Positions 34,902 to 44,394 are shown, counted from the first letter of the stretch. The stretch: 64,000 nt of DNA from Bosea sp. F3-2 (GCF_008253865.1 NZ_CP042331.1:4615501-4679500); one strand, 5' to 3'. Program-made: numbers and translations. The notes: generated by a model not told the origin, from the letters alone.

Positions 34902-36880
34902 GCTGCCTTCGCCGCTGCCGGCGCCTCCTGCCCGGTGACGGGATAGATCTTGGCGTCGCGCACCTTGACGCGGGCCGAGATCACGCCCTTGCGGCCGTCC
35001 TCGAAGGTGACTTCCGTCGAGATGTCGGCGGCCTCCGAGCCGTCATAGAGAGCCGCGACCAGCGGGGCGTAACGCTCGGCGATGAAGCCGCGGCGGACCT
35101 TCTGGGTGCGAGTGAGCTCGCCGTCGTCGGCATCGAGCTCCTTGTGCAGGATGAGGAAGCGCTTGATCTGCGCACCGCCCATCATCGGCTCGGTGGCGAG
35201 CGAGCGGTTCACCTCGTCGACGTGCTTGGCGATCATGTCGTAGACGAGATCATGGCCGGCGAGCTCCTGATAGGAGGCGTAGACCACGTTGTTGCGTTCG
35301 GCCCAGTTGCCGACGGCGGTGAGGTCGATGTTGAGCGCGACGGTGGCGTAGTCGCGGCCCTGGCCGAAGGCGACGGCTTCCTTGATGTTCGGATAGAACT
35401 TCAGCTTGTTCTCGATGTACTTGGGCGGGAAGAGTTCGCCGCTCGCGAGCTTTCCGACGTCCTTGGCGCGGTCGATGATCTTGAGGTGGCCGCCCTCGTC
35501 GAAGAAGCCGGCATCGCCCGAGCGGACATAGCCGTCGGCAGTCATGGTCTCGGCCGTCTTCTCCGGGTCCTTGTAGTAGCCGCCGAAGATCGAGGGCGAG
35601 CGATAGAGCACCTCGCCATTGTCGTCGATACGGATATCGACCAGCGGCGCCGGCTTGCCGACCGTGTCGGCCTTGATCTCGCCATTGGGCTGCATGGTGA
35701 TGTACACGCCGGCTTCGGTCTGGCCGTAGAGCTGCTTCAGGTTGACGCCGATCGAGCGGTAGAAGCGGAAGAGCTCGGGGCCGATCGCCTCGCCGGCGGT
35801 GTAGCCGACCTTGATGTTGGTCAGGCCGAAGCGGTTGCGCAGCGGGCCGTAGACCAGGAGATCGCCGAGCTTGTAGAGCAGCCGGCCCTTCAGCGGCACG
35901 CTCTCGCCATTCAGGATCTGCTCGCCGTAGCGCTTCGCGACGCCGAGGAAGTAGTGGAACATCTTCCGCTTGAGTGCGCCGGCATCCTCCATGCGCACCA
36001 TGGTCACGGTCAGCATGTTCTCGAAGACGCGCGGCGGGGCGAAGGCGTAGGTCGTGCCGACCTCGCGGCGGTCGTCGATCACTGTGTCCGGGCTTTCCGG
36101 GCAGTTGACGCAGAAGCCGGCCAGCATCGCCTGGGCATAGGAGAAGACGTGGTCGCCGACCCAGGCGATCGGCAGATAGGCGATGACCTCGTCGCTCTCG
36201 TTGAGCCCGTCGAAGCCGCAGCCAATCTCGGCGGCGACGATGACGTTGTAGTGGCTGAGCATCACGCCCTTGGGCCGCCCGGTGGTGCCGGAGGTGTAGA
36301 GGATGATGCCGAGGTCCGAGCCCTGGCCTTGTTCCATCTCGCGGGCGAGCGCGGCCTCGACTTGGGGATCCTTCAGCGCCTTGGCGCCGGCCGCGATCAC
36401 CGTCTCGATGGCGTGGAGCTTGCTGTGGTCGTAGTCGCGCAGGCCGCGCGGCTCGTCATAGAGCATGTGCCTGAGATGCGGCAGGCGGTCGGTGATCGAG
36501 AGCAGCTTGTCGACCTGCTCCTGGTCCTGCACCACGGCGAAGACGGCCTCGGCATGGTCGAGGACATAAGCCATCTCCTCAGCGACACCGTCGGCATAGA
36601 CCGGCACCGGGATCGCGCCGATCCATTGCGCGGCGCACATCGACCAATAGAGCTTCGGCCGGTTGTAGCCGATGATCGCGACCTTCTCGCCGCGCTTCAA
36701 CCCGAGATCCTGCATGCCCTTGGCGAAGTTGCGGACATGGTCGGCGACCTCCGCCCAGTTCCAGGACTGCCAGATGCCGAGATCCTTGTGGCGGAAGGCG
36801 ACGCGCGCGGCGCGCTCCCTGGCGTTGCGCAACAGCAATTTCGGAAAGGTGTCCGCCTGAACGGCGGTGCCGCTTGCCAC
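34898..36880 (-). CDS. AMP-dependent acyl-CoA synthetase (long-chain type)
   Basis: A 660-residue ANL-superfamily ligase. Key motifs are the P-loop IILYTSGTTGRPKGVMLSH, the GQTEAGVYIT adenylate motif and VRSGDAGFFDEGGHLKIIDR hinge. It forms an acyl-adenylate then an acyl-CoA, consistent with CoA activation of the acid brought in by the Liv-type importer. A GTG start at 36880 is preferred: GGGAGA lies about eight bases upstream, and the longer reading to 37027 has no ribosome site. It is the first gene of the operon. The other ligase at the opposite end is PaaK-like, so the operon encodes two different activating enzymes. Confidence 0.88.
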
Positions 36881-37158
36881 GATTGCGTTCTCCCTGACGA
36901 GCTGCCATGCGTCGTGGCAGCCTCCTGTGAGCCGGTTCCCGGTCTCGTTGTCATGCAAGACTTGCAGCCTGGCACCATCTTCGCAAGGAGGGGCTTGACA
37001 GACAATTCTCCTTTTAGTGAGTATCATCCCGCCGAGGTTCGATCATTGGCGCGCGGCGCCGATTCTCGCTCGGATTTCCCTCACATTTCCACGGTTCCTG
37101 GGCGGTTTTCAACCGGTGTCGCGGCGTCAATCTTGCGCATGAGACGAAAGTCTTACGC
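36881..37158. other. Promoter region of the CoA-ligase/Liv operon
   Basis: About 280 bases without a gene. GGGAGAA near 36889 is the ligase ribosome site. An AT-richer island around 37000-37028 (minus strand GATACTCACTAAAAGGAG) is the likeliest promoter/operator area, but no clean -35/-10 pair or palindrome could be fixed. Confidence 0.45.
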
Positions 37159-37196
37159 AAAAAATCGGCCCGCAACTCGCATGAGCTGCGGGCCGA
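37159..37196 (-). terminator. Rho-independent terminator of the small secreted-protein gene
   Basis: TCGGCCCGCA (37165-37174) and TGCGGGCCGA (37187-37196) form a perfect 10-bp stem with a 12-base loop. On the minus strand it is followed directly by six T residues (A-run at 37159-37164). It lies 21 bases after the stop at 37218. Confidence 0.85.
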
Positions 37197-37217
37197 TCCG
37201 GAACCGTCGCGAAACGG

Positions 37218-37523
37218 TCAGTAGCGGTAATAGTGGTTCCGGCGGTAGCCATGGGCCGGCGCCCAGGGTGGCGGGCCACCATGGCGGCGACCATAGCCGT
37301 AGCCGCGATCATAGCCGCGGCCGTGACGGTAATAGTCGCGCCTGTGCTGCCGCTCCATGTTCCGCTGGATTTCCCATTCGCGATGCTCGCGGGTGTGGCG
37401 GGTATATTCGGCGGGCAGCCTGTCCAGCGCCTCGGCCTGCGGAATGGATTGCGTTGTAGCGCTAGCCGGCGTGGCCGCGATCGCGGCGAGGGCGAGGCCG
37501 GCGGCCATCAAAATTCTACGCAT
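37218..37523 (-). CDS. Small secreted Arg/Tyr/Gly-rich protein
   Basis: A 101-residue protein of unknown function. Residues 1-22 are a Sec signal peptide (MRRILMAAGLALAAIAATPASA). The mature part starts with a short helical, charged region (ALDRLPAEYTRHTREHREWE) and ends in a low-complexity tail rich in Arg, Tyr, His and Gly (RGYDRGYGYGRRHGG, NHYYRY). The ATG at 37523 has GAAGGAG seven bases upstream. It is a single-gene unit with its own terminator. Similar small basic periplasmic proteins are common in Hyphomicrobiales; no role is assigned. Confidence 0.75.
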   Translation of the reverse strand: MRRILMAAGLALAAIAATPASATTQSIPQAEALDRLPAEYTRHTREHREWEIQRNMERQHRRDYYRHGRGYDRGYGYGRRHGGPPPWAPAHGYRRNHYYRY

Positions 37524-37601
37524 GGTCGTCTCCTTCAGTCGATGGCCGTATTGGATCAGGGGTGGACCCAATGAAGCCTGAACGGGCGGGTTGGCTGCCG
37601 T

Positions 37602-37808
37602 TCAGAAACGCTGACGGTGATAGCTGGCTTCGCGACGAGGCGTCCGACCATGCGCACGGCGATCGACCGTGGCTTTCGCCGGCTGGAGAACGTGGAGGGG
37701 ATCGACCCATTCGCCCCAAACGCGCCGAGCGATGTCCGATTGGGCGGTAGCGTATTCGGTCGCCTGGTCGTTGACCCGCCTTATGAATACATCGAAGAAG
37801 CCAAACAT
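37602..37808 (-). CDS. Hypothetical small protein
   Basis: A possible 68-residue protein beginning MFGFFDVFIRRVNDQATEYA, with GGAA nine bases before the ATG at 37808. The N-terminal half looks like an amphipathic helix; the C-terminal third is basic (KATVDRRAHGRTPRREAS). No family recognised. It sits between the Crp/Fnr-type gene and the secreted-protein gene on the same strand. A longer reading from 37940 would overlap the regulator gene and is not favoured. Confidence 0.4.
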   Translation of the reverse strand: MFGFFDVFIRRVNDQATEYATAQSDIARRVWGEWVDPLHVLQPAKATVDRRAHGRTPRREASYHRQRF

Positions 37809-37887
37809 ATCGAAAGTTCCTTTCCCAGCTCTGGGCTGTTCGGGAAAGGCAACGCGCGAGACGCGATTTGGTGCCATTCGAGAAACA

Positions 37888-38562
37888 TCAACCTTCGTAG
37901 CGGGCAAGCTTGTCGAGGTCGCGGATGGTAATGCTGCCATGTCCCAATTCGATCAGGCCGAGGTCGGCGAGCTTCGCCAGACCCTGATTGGCCATCTGGC
38001 GTGAGATGCCAGCGAGCATGCCGAGCTCTTCCTGCGAGATCGCCAGCGTGCGGCCAAGATCGGGGTAGAGGATCGGGTTGAACAGCCAGGCGAGGTTGCG
38101 GGCGAGGCGACCGGTCGAATCGAGCGTGCGCTCGGTCTCGGCCAGTGCGATGAACTGGGCGAGGCGCTCGTTGAACTGGTGGACGAGGAAGCGGTTGAAC
38201 GCGGCCGAATGCTCGAACAGCCACAGGAAGGTCGAGCGGCGCATCAGGGCAAGCCGTGTCTCGCGCAACGCTACCAGCTCGTAGCGCCGCGGCTCGGCCT
38301 TGATCACCGTACCCTCGCCGAACCAGGCGCCGGCGCGCATGCCCGCGAGCGTCGCCGTTTTGCCGGATTTCGAGGTGGTGGCCATCTTGACCAGCCCCTC
38401 GGCCACGCCGGTCCAGGACTCCAGCCGGTCGCCGACATGGCAGATCGAAGCGCCCTTGCCGTAACTCTTGAAGGAGATGCCGCGCCGCGCTTCCTCGAAC
38501 TCGTCGTCCGACAGGTCGCGGGACCAGGAGGCGATGGCGCGCAGTTCCTCGGGGGTGATCAA
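37888..38562 (-). CDS. Crp/Fnr-family transcriptional regulator
   Basis: A regulator of about 224 residues: an N-terminal cyclic-nucleotide-binding-like beta-barrel (GASICHVGDRLESWTGVAEG, AGAWFGEGTVIKAEP) and a C-terminal winged helix (ISQEELGMLAGISRQMANQGLAKLADLGLIEL). No Fnr-type N-terminal cysteine cluster is visible, so it is unlikely to be an iron-sulfur oxygen sensor. The start is uncertain: no ATG fits, the open frame continues upstream into a GC-rich repeat, and the TTG at 38562 just before TPEELRAIASW is taken as the best candidate. It lies downstream of the indolepyruvate oxidoreductase gene on the same strand and may regulate it. Confidence 0.8.
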   Translation of the reverse strand: MITPEELRAIASWSRDLSDDEFEEARRGISFKSYGKGASICHVGDRLESWTGVAEGLVKMATTSKSGKTATLAGMRAGAWFGEGTVIKAEPRRYELVALRETRLALMRRSTFLWLFEHSAAFNRFLVHQFNERLAQFIALAETERTLDSTGRLARNLAWLFNPILYPDLGRTLAISQEELGMLAGISRQMANQGLAKLADLGLIELGHGSITIRDLDKLARYEG

Positions 38563-38670
38563 GATGGGGATGGTCCCGGCAATGGAGCGGCTCGCGGGGT
38601 AGTATGGGCTGCGACGGGACCCTGACTCAAGTTGAACGAAAGAGGCGTAGTTGAAACGAAAGGGCGCGGG

Positions 38671-38822
38671 GAACCCTCTCCCGGAGGGAGAGGGCAGGGT
38701 GAGGGGATGGCCGCTACCCGACATTGCTGTGAGGTGGTCGCCGGGGCGGTGAGGTTGGCGCTGCGCTGGTCCAACGGCCTACACCTCACCCCTGCCCCTC
38801 TCCTTAGAGGAGAGGGGTTTTC
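38671..38822. repeat. GC-rich inverted-repeat pair (family C), copy 1
   Basis: AACCCTCTCCCGGAGGGAGAGG (within 38671-38704) and its approximate inverse CCTCTCCTTAGAGGAGAGGGGTT (38783-38822) flank about 80 bases. Each arm is itself a small hairpin. It separates the oxidoreductase stop from the Crp/Fnr gene. Confidence 0.7.
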
Positions 38823-38828
38823 CGCGCC

Positions 38829-41800
38829 TTACTCCGCCGCCTGGGGCAGAGTTGACGCGGTGGAAGCTCCGCCTCGCAACTGTCCGAGCAACACCGCCTC
38901 TTCCGCCTTCGCTGCCTTCAGATGCCGTTCCTTAACGTGGCCGAAGCCGCGGATCTTCTCGGGGATGGCGGTGAGGGCGATGCAGACCGCATGGTTCTCA
39001 GATGAGAACCGGGTCAGCAGCTCGTTCAGCAGCGTCTCGTACTCCGCGATCAAGCGGCGCTCGGTGCGGCGCTCCTCAGTGTAACCGAAGAGGTCGAAGG
39101 CCGTGCCGCGCAGGCCCTTGAGCTTCGCCAGCACGGCGAAGGCGCCCATCATCCAGGGACCGAAGCTGATCTTGCGCGGCAGGCCGGTGTTGGGATCGCG
39201 CCGCGCCAGCAGCGGCGGGGCGAGGTGGAACTCGTAGCGCAACGGCTTGCTCTCGCTACCTTCGGTCTCGAAGGTCGCTGCGACCTGCCTGCGGAAGGCG
39301 CCGTCGCTGTAGAGGCGCGCGACCTCGTATTCGTCCTTGTAGGCCATCAGCTTGAAGAGATTGCGGGCGACGGCCTCGCTCAGCACGGTTTGGCCGGGCG
39401 TGACCGCAGCTTCCCGCGTCTGCACGCGTGCGACGAGATGGCGGTAGCGCGCCGCATAGGCGGCGTTCTGGTAGGCGGTGAGGAAGGCGACGCGACGCTC
39501 GATGATCTCGTCGAGCGTCTGGGAGAGTTGGCGGGCCGGCGTCGCCGCCTTGCTCCGCGAGAGGAGCCCGGCCAGTGCTTCGGGATCATGCGCGGCGCGG
39601 CGGCCGAGCTCGAAGGCCTGCCTGTTCATGGCGACAGCTTCGCCGTTGAGCTCGATGGCCCTGAGCAGTGCCTCGCGGGAGAGCGGGACCGTGCCGAGCT
39701 GCCAGGCATGGCCGAGCATGAACATATTGGCAGCGATGGCATTGCCCAAAAAGGCGACGGCGGCGGCGGTCGCGTCGATGAAATGCGTCTGGTCGCGGCC
39801 GGCCGCCGACAGGATCGCGCGCTTCAGCCGCTCGGTCGGCAGCGAGAAATCGGCGTTGCGGGTGAAGTCGCCCGGCAGACTCTCGGCGGTGTTCACGATG
39901 ACCGTGCCGCGTTCGGCCCGGATCGCGCCGAGCACCTTCTTGGAGCCAGTGACGGTCAATTCGCAGCCGAGCACGAGATCAGCCTGTCCGGCGGTGACGC
40001 GGATGGCGTGGATGTCGTCGGGGTGCGGCGCGAGCTTGACGTGGCTGAAGACGGCGCCGCCCTTCTGGGCGAGGCCGGCCATATCGATCATGCCGCAACC
40101 CTTGCCCTCGAGATGGGCGGCCATGCCGAGGATGGCGCCGATGGTGACGACGCCGGTGCCGCCGACGCCGGTGACGATCACCGCGAAGCTGCGATCAAGC
40201 GCCGGCACGGCTGGTTCGGGAATCTCGCCCTCGCCGAGGGCCACGGTATCGAGCCTGAGGGGATCGGCCTTCTTCGGTTTCGCGCCGTGCACGGTGACGA
40301 AGGAGGGGCAGAAGCCCTTGAGGCAGGAGAAATCCTTGTTGCAGTTGGACTGGTCGATCTGGCGCTTGCGGCCGAACTCGGTCTCGAGCGGCTGCACCGA
40401 GACGCAGTTCGACTGCACGCCGCAATCGCCGCAGCCCTCGCAGACCAGCTCGTTGACGATCACGCGCTTGTCGGGATCGGGATAGGCGCCCCGCTTGCGC
40501 CGCCGGCGTTTCTCGGTGGCGCAGGTCTGGTCGTAGAGCAGCAGCGAGACGCCGGAGGTGGCCGCCAGCTCGCGCTGGACGGCGTCGAGTTCGTCGCGGT
40601 GATGCAGGGTCGCGCCCGCTGGCCATTGCGTGCCGGGCGGATATTTGCCGGGGTCGTCGCTGACGACGGCGATGCGCTTCACGCCTTCGGCCGCGACCTG
40701 CCTCGCCATCTGGTCAGGCGAAAGATGGCCTTCCGCCTGCTGGCCGCCGGTCATGGCGACGGCGTCGTTGTAGAGCAGCTTGTAGGTGACATTGACGCCC
40801 GAGGCGACGGCCCAGCGGATCGCGAGCGAGCCGGAATGGGTGTAGGTGCCGTCGCCGAGATTCTGGAAGACGTGGCCGCGCGTCGAGAATGGCGCTTCGC
40901 CGACCCAGTTCGCGCCCTCGCCGCCCATCTGGGTGAAGCCCGCCGTGTCGCGGTCCATCCACTGCACCATGTAGTGGCAGCCGATGCCGGCATAGGCGCG
41001 CGAGCCTTCCGGCACGACGGTCGAGGAGTTGTGCGGGCAGCCCGAGCAGAAATAGGGCGTGCGCCTCGCGATCTCCTGCGCTTCAGCGAGGCGGCCCTGC
41101 GCTTTCGCGATCTCCTCCAGCCGCGCGCGCAGGGCGGGATCGTCGCAGTATTGCAGGAGGCGGCCGCCGAGGGCGATCGCGATGTCGTTGGGGTCGAGCG
41201 CGCCATGGACCGGGAAGAGCCAGTCGCCCTTCTCGTCCTTCTTGCCGATCACCATCGGCTGGTGCGCAGCGCCGTAGAGCTCCTCGCGGACCTGCACCTC
41301 GATCAGCGAGCGCTTCTCCTCGACCACCATGATCAGGTCGAGGCCCTCGGCGAAGGATTTCAGCTCGGCCGGGTCGATCGGCCAGGGGCAGGCGAGCTTG
41401 AACAGGCGGATGCCGAGATCATTGGCGCGGACCTCGTCGATGCCGAGGTCTTCGAGCGCCTGCTTCACGTCGAGATAGGATTTGCCGACGGTGGCGATGC
41501 CGATGCGCGGCTGCTTGCCACCATGGGTGACGATACGGTTCAGCCGGTTGGCGCGCAGATAGGCCAGCATCGCATCGCGCTTGTAGAGATGCATCCGGCG
41601 TTCCTGCTCGACGAAATCAAGCTCGCGGCGGATGGCGAGGCCGCCGGGCGGCGGGACGTAGTCCGTCGGCGTGACGATCGCGACGCGATCGAGCGAGCCG
41701 TCGATCGAGGCCGTCGATTCGATGTTGTCCTTCACGCATTTGATGCCGACCCAGACCGAGGCGAAGCGCGAGAGCGCGATGCCATGCAGGCCGTAGTCGA

Positions 41801-42374
41801 TGATCTCCTGCACGCCGGCCGGATTCAGGATCGGCATCATCCGGTCGACGAAGACGAACTCGGTCTGGTGGGCGTTGGTCGAGGATTCGGCGGTGTGGTC
41901 ATCGCCCATCAGGCAGATGACGCCGCCATGGGGATCGGTGCCGGCCATGTTGCCGTGGCGGAAGACATCGCCGGAGCGGTCGACGCCCGGCCCCTTGCCG
42001 TACCAGAGCGCGAAGACGCCATCATGCTTGCCTTCGCCGCTCAGCCCCGCTTGCTGCGTGCCCCAGACGGCGGTGGCGGCGAGGTCCTCATTCAAGCCAG
42101 GCTGGAAGACGATGTTCGCCGCTTTCAGCGCCTTGCCGGCGCGCATCAATTGCTGGTCGAGCCCGCCGAGCGGGGAGCCGCGATAGCCGGAGACGAAGCC
42201 GGCCGTGTCGAGCCCGGCGCGACGATCGCGCTCGCGCTGCATCAGCAGCATGCGGGCAACGGCCTGTGTGCCGGTGAGGAAGACCTCTCGCTTGTCGAGA
42301 TCGTATTTGTCGTCGAGCGCGACGCTGCGCAGCGCTCCCGCCTGGGTGCCGGATATGCGCGGTGTCTCGGCCAT
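38829..42374 (-). CDS. Indolepyruvate ferredoxin oxidoreductase, fused alpha-beta-gamma type
   Basis: An 1181-residue thiamine-pyrophosphate, iron-sulfur enzyme that oxidatively decarboxylates aryl pyruvates (indolepyruvate, phenylpyruvate) to aryl-acetyl-CoA. The N-terminal half contains the pyruvate-oxidoreductase-like and TPP-binding regions (GAYRGSPLGGLDQQ-like segment at about 62-75; GGEGANWVGEAPF about 490). Cysteine clusters CEGCGDCGVQSNC (about 644-656) and CNKDFSCLKGFC (about 670-681) should hold 4Fe-4S centres, and GVGGTGVVTIGAILGMAAH starts the gamma-like domain near 735. The ATG at 42374 has GGGAGG six bases upstream. It fits functionally with the CoA-ligase/Liv locus next door. 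A palindromic operator lies at 42449-42471. Confidence 0.92.
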   Translation of the reverse strand: MAETPRISGTQAGALRSVALDDKYDLDKREVFLTGTQAVARMLLMQRERDRRAGLDTAGFVSGYRGSPLGGLDQQLMRAGKALKAANIVFQPGLNEDLAATAVWGTQQAGLSGEGKHDGVFALWYGKGPGVDRSGDVFRHGNMAGTDPHGGVICLMGDDHTAESSTNAHQTEFVFVDRMMPILNPAGVQEIIDYGLHGIALSRFASVWVGIKCVKDNIESTASIDGSLDRVAIVTPTDYVPPPGGLAIRRELDFVEQERRMHLYKRDAMLAYLRANRLNRIVTHGGKQPRIGIATVGKSYLDVKQALEDLGIDEVRANDLGIRLFKLACPWPIDPAELKSFAEGLDLIMVVEEKRSLIEVQVREELYGAAHQPMVIGKKDEKGDWLFPVHGALDPNDIAIALGGRLLQYCDDPALRARLEEIAKAQGRLAEAQEIARRTPYFCSGCPHNSSTVVPEGSRAYAGIGCHYMVQWMDRDTAGFTQMGGEGANWVGEAPFSTRGHVFQNLGDGTYTHSGSLAIRWAVASGVNVTYKLLYNDAVAMTGGQQAEGHLSPDQMARQVAAEGVKRIAVVSDDPGKYPPGTQWPAGATLHHRDELDAVQRELAATSGVSLLLYDQTCATEKRRRRKRGAYPDPDKRVIVNELVCEGCGDCGVQSNCVSVQPLETEFGRKRQIDQSNCNKDFSCLKGFCPSFVTVHGAKPKKADPLRLDTVALGEGEIPEPAVPALDRSFAVIVTGVGGTGVVTIGAILGMAAHLEGKGCGMIDMAGLAQKGGAVFSHVKLAPHPDDIHAIRVTAGQADLVLGCELTVTGSKKVLGAIRAERGTVIVNTAESLPGDFTRNADFSLPTERLKRAILSAAGRDQTHFIDATAAAVAFLGNAIAANMFMLGHAWQLGTVPLSREALLRAIELNGEAVAMNRQAFELGRRAAHDPEALAGLLSRSKAATPARQLSQTLDEIIERRVAFLTAYQNAAYAARYRHLVARVQTREAAVTPGQTVLSEAVARNLFKLMAYKDEYEVARLYSDGAFRRQVAATFETEGSESKPLRYEFHLAPPLLARRDPNTGLPRKISFGPWMMGAFAVLAKLKGLRGTAFDLFGYTEERRTERRLIAEYETLLNELLTRFSSENHAVCIALTAIPEKIRGFGHVKERHLKAAKAEEAVLLGQLRGGASTASTLPQAAE

Positions 42375-42448
42375 GGTGGCCTCCCGGATCGTCGTTTCCG
42401 CCGACGGGCCGGTTGTCCCGGCCTCATGCTCCGCCGTCTTTGCGGCAA

Positions 42449-42471
42449 ATATGTCAGTGATGCTGACATAT
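42449..42471. promoter_or_regulatory. Operator-like palindrome upstream of the indolepyruvate oxidoreductase gene
   Basis: ATATGTCAG-TGATG-CTGACATAT is a perfect palindrome with 9-base arms. On the minus strand it begins 11 bases downstream of a TTGACC hexamer (42483-42488), so a bound protein would cover the promoter. It is 75 bases before the start codon. No regulator gene is adjacent to it. Confidence 0.6.
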
Positions 42472-42689
42472 CGACCGGAGGCGGTCAATTGATCTGGTAT
42501 CATTCCAGTTTTCGAGGCCCGGTCCAGAGGTTTGCGGGAATGCCCGGCGCGCGCGTGGGGAGGCGCCGCGATTTGGCCCCGTTTGGCGAGGATGGCTGTT
42601 GGGGCCGTCGCACGCTCGTCGTCACGGCCGTTGACGATCGCTTAACCATGATCCACGCAAGCGTGCCGGGACTGTGGAGGATTTCGCCT

Positions 42690-43334
42690 GTGACGCGACG
42701 CGTATGTCTGACGGCCCTGTCGGGACTCCTGCTGGCCGCCCTAGCGGTGGGGCCGGCGGCTGCGCATCCGCATGTCTTCGTCAATGCGAAGGCCGAAATC
42801 GTCTTCGCGCCGGACGGCTCGGTGCAGGCGATCCGGCATCACTGGAGCTTCGACGAGGCCTATTCCGCCTACATCACCCAGGGCCTCGACAAGAATGGCG
42901 ACGGCAAGCTGACCTCGGACGAGCTCGCCGAACTCGCGAAGATCAATGTCGAATCTCTGCCCGACGTCGAGTTCTTCACCGTCGCCAAGATCAACGGCCG
43001 CAAGCAGGAATTCGGCACGCCCGGCGAGCAGGTCATGTCCTATGACAACAAGGTTCTGACGCTGACCTATACTCTGCCGCTGAAGAGCCCGCCGCGGGCG
43101 CGCTCCTTCGGCATCGAGATCGGCGACCCCACTTATTTCGTCGCCTTCACCATCGTCGATGCGCCCGATGCGGTCGTCACCAAGGGCGCGCCGGAGGGCT
43201 GCGTGGTGCGGGTGAACCGCCCGCCCAAGCTCGACGACGCCACGCAGAAGCGCCTGGCCGAGGCCGACATCACCGCGACGCCCGATGTCAGCGGGCTCGA
43301 GGTGACGACGCGGGCGCTGGTGGCATGTCCGTGA
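42690..43334 (+). CDS. DUF1007-family periplasmic protein with EF-hand-like loop
   Basis: A 214-residue DUF1007 protein. From the GTG at 42690 (GGAGGA nine bases upstream) residues 1-25 are a clean signal peptide ending AAAHPHVF; a start at 42648 would add 14 residues. The His-Pro-His at the mature N-terminus is typical of this family and could bind metal. Around residue 71 the segment DKNGDGKLTSDEL is a canonical EF-hand calcium loop. DUF1007 genes are usually paired with NicO-type nickel/cobalt transporters; here the next gene overlaps it by ten bases. Probable role: periplasmic metal-binding partner of that transporter. Confidence 0.85.
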   Translation: MTRRVCLTALSGLLLAALAVGPAAAHPHVFVNAKAEIVFAPDGSVQAIRHHWSFDEAYSAYITQGLDKNGDGKLTSDELAELAKINVESLPDVEFFTVAKINGRKQEFGTPGEQVMSYDNKVLTLTYTLPLKSPPRARSFGIEIGDPTYFVAFTIVDAPDAVVTKGAPEGCVVRVNRPPKLDDATQKRLAEADITATPDVSGLEVTTRALVACP

Positions 43335-44347
43335 CGCCGGCGGATACGGCGCGCCCGGCCGGCGTGTCACTCTCGCGGCGACTCCTCGCCTGCGCGCTGG
43401 CGCTGCTCCTTGTCGGGGGCGCGGTCACGCTTCTCGCCGTGCTGATCGCGAGCGTGAGCCCGCCGCCACCGCCACCGTCGCGCAACCCCTTCGGCACGGC
43501 TCTGCCGCGCGAGGCGCTGCCGTCCACCACCGGCTTGGGCGCGCTGCTGATCGCCTGGCAGTCGAGCTTCTACCGCGAGCTGACGGCGGCGCTGAAGGCG
43601 ATCGCGACGGCGCCGGGCGCGCTCTGGGGGCTGCTCGGGCTCTCCTTCGGCTATGGCATCTTCCACGCGGCCGGGCCGGGCCACGGCAAGGCCGTGATCT
43701 CCGGCTATATCGTCGCCGACAACCGCAGCCTGAAGCGGGGCCTGGGTCTGAGCTTTGCCGCCGCTTTCCTGCAGGCGCTGGTCGCCATCGCGATCGTGAC
43801 GGTCGCGACGCTGCTGCTGCGGGTCACGGCGATCCAGTTGAATGCCGCAACCACCGTGATCGAGCAGGGCAGTTTCCTGCTGGTGGCGCTGGTTGGCCTG
43901 CTGATGCTCTGGCGCAAGTCGGGGACCTTGATCGCGCTGGAGACGGGCGCGGCACATGATCCGGCGGCTTGCGATCACGTTCATATGCCGGATGCCGATC
44001 AGGTCTCGCGGCTCGCTGGCTGGCGGGACATGGCCGGCGTCGTGCTGGCGGCCGGCGCACGGCCCTGCGCCGGCGCGCTGATCATCCTCGTCTTCGCCGC
44101 CTCGCAGGGGCTGTTCTGGGCCGGCGTCGCCGCGACCTTCGCCATGGCGCTCGGCACCGCGATCACTACCGGAGCGCTTGCCGCCTTTGCGGTCTTCTTC
44201 AAATTCGCGGCGCTGAAATTCGCCGGCGGTGGCAGCCTGCGCTCGGCACGGCTGATCGCCGGGCTCGAGCTTCTCGCCGCCGCCTTCGTCGCCGTGCTGG
44301 GCGCGGCGCTGTTCACCGGCCTCTGGCTCGGCGGGATGGGGAGCTAG
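43325..44347 (+). CDS. NicO-family nickel/cobalt transporter
   Basis: A 340-residue membrane protein with about six or seven spans. The family motif GIFHAAGPGHGKAVISGYIVA lies near residues 112-132, and ARPCAGALIILVFA near 243-256 is the second conserved metal-handling segment. A His/Asp-containing loop (AACDHVHMPDAD) sits between. NicO/RcnA proteins move nickel or cobalt, in several cases outward; the direction cannot be read here. It overlaps the DUF1007 gene and lies 2.5-3 kb from a cobalt-type nitrile hydratase, whose cobalt it may supply or balance. Confidence 0.87.
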   Translation: MSVTPADTARPAGVSLSRRLLACALALLLVGGAVTLLAVLIASVSPPPPPPSRNPFGTALPREALPSTTGLGALLIAWQSSFYRELTAALKAIATAPGALWGLLGLSFGYGIFHAAGPGHGKAVISGYIVADNRSLKRGLGLSFAAAFLQALVAIAIVTVATLLLRVTAIQLNAATTVIEQGSFLLVALVGLLMLWRKSGTLIALETGAAHDPAACDHVHMPDADQVSRLAGWRDMAGVVLAAGARPCAGALIILVFAASQGLFWAGVAATFAMALGTAITTGALAAFAVFFKFAALKFAGGGSLRSARLIAGLELLAAAFVAVLGAALFTGLWLGGMGS

Positions 44348-44394
44348 AGCATTGTGCTTTAAGCTGGAATCGTAAGGCGCAGGCTGGCGCGACG

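Noticed and set aside
35144..37459. Plus-strand 771-codon frame antisense to the acyl-CoA synthetase gene
   Set aside because: Mirror frame of a conserved ANL ligase; it also crosses the terminator and secreted-protein gene.
42375..42689. Cobalamin or nickel/cobalt riboswitch upstream of the DUF1007-NicO genes
   Set aside because: No B12-box-like conserved core or NiCo-type four-way junction could be recognised; the only structured element is the 42449-42471 dyad, which faces the oxidoreductase gene.
39225..43334. Plus-strand open frame of 1369 codons antisense to the indolepyruvate oxidoreductase gene
   Set aside because: High-GC shadow frame: low-complexity Ala/Arg/Asp/Gly/Val composition with no domain. 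Only its last 214 codons (42690-43334) are real, the DUF1007 gene.
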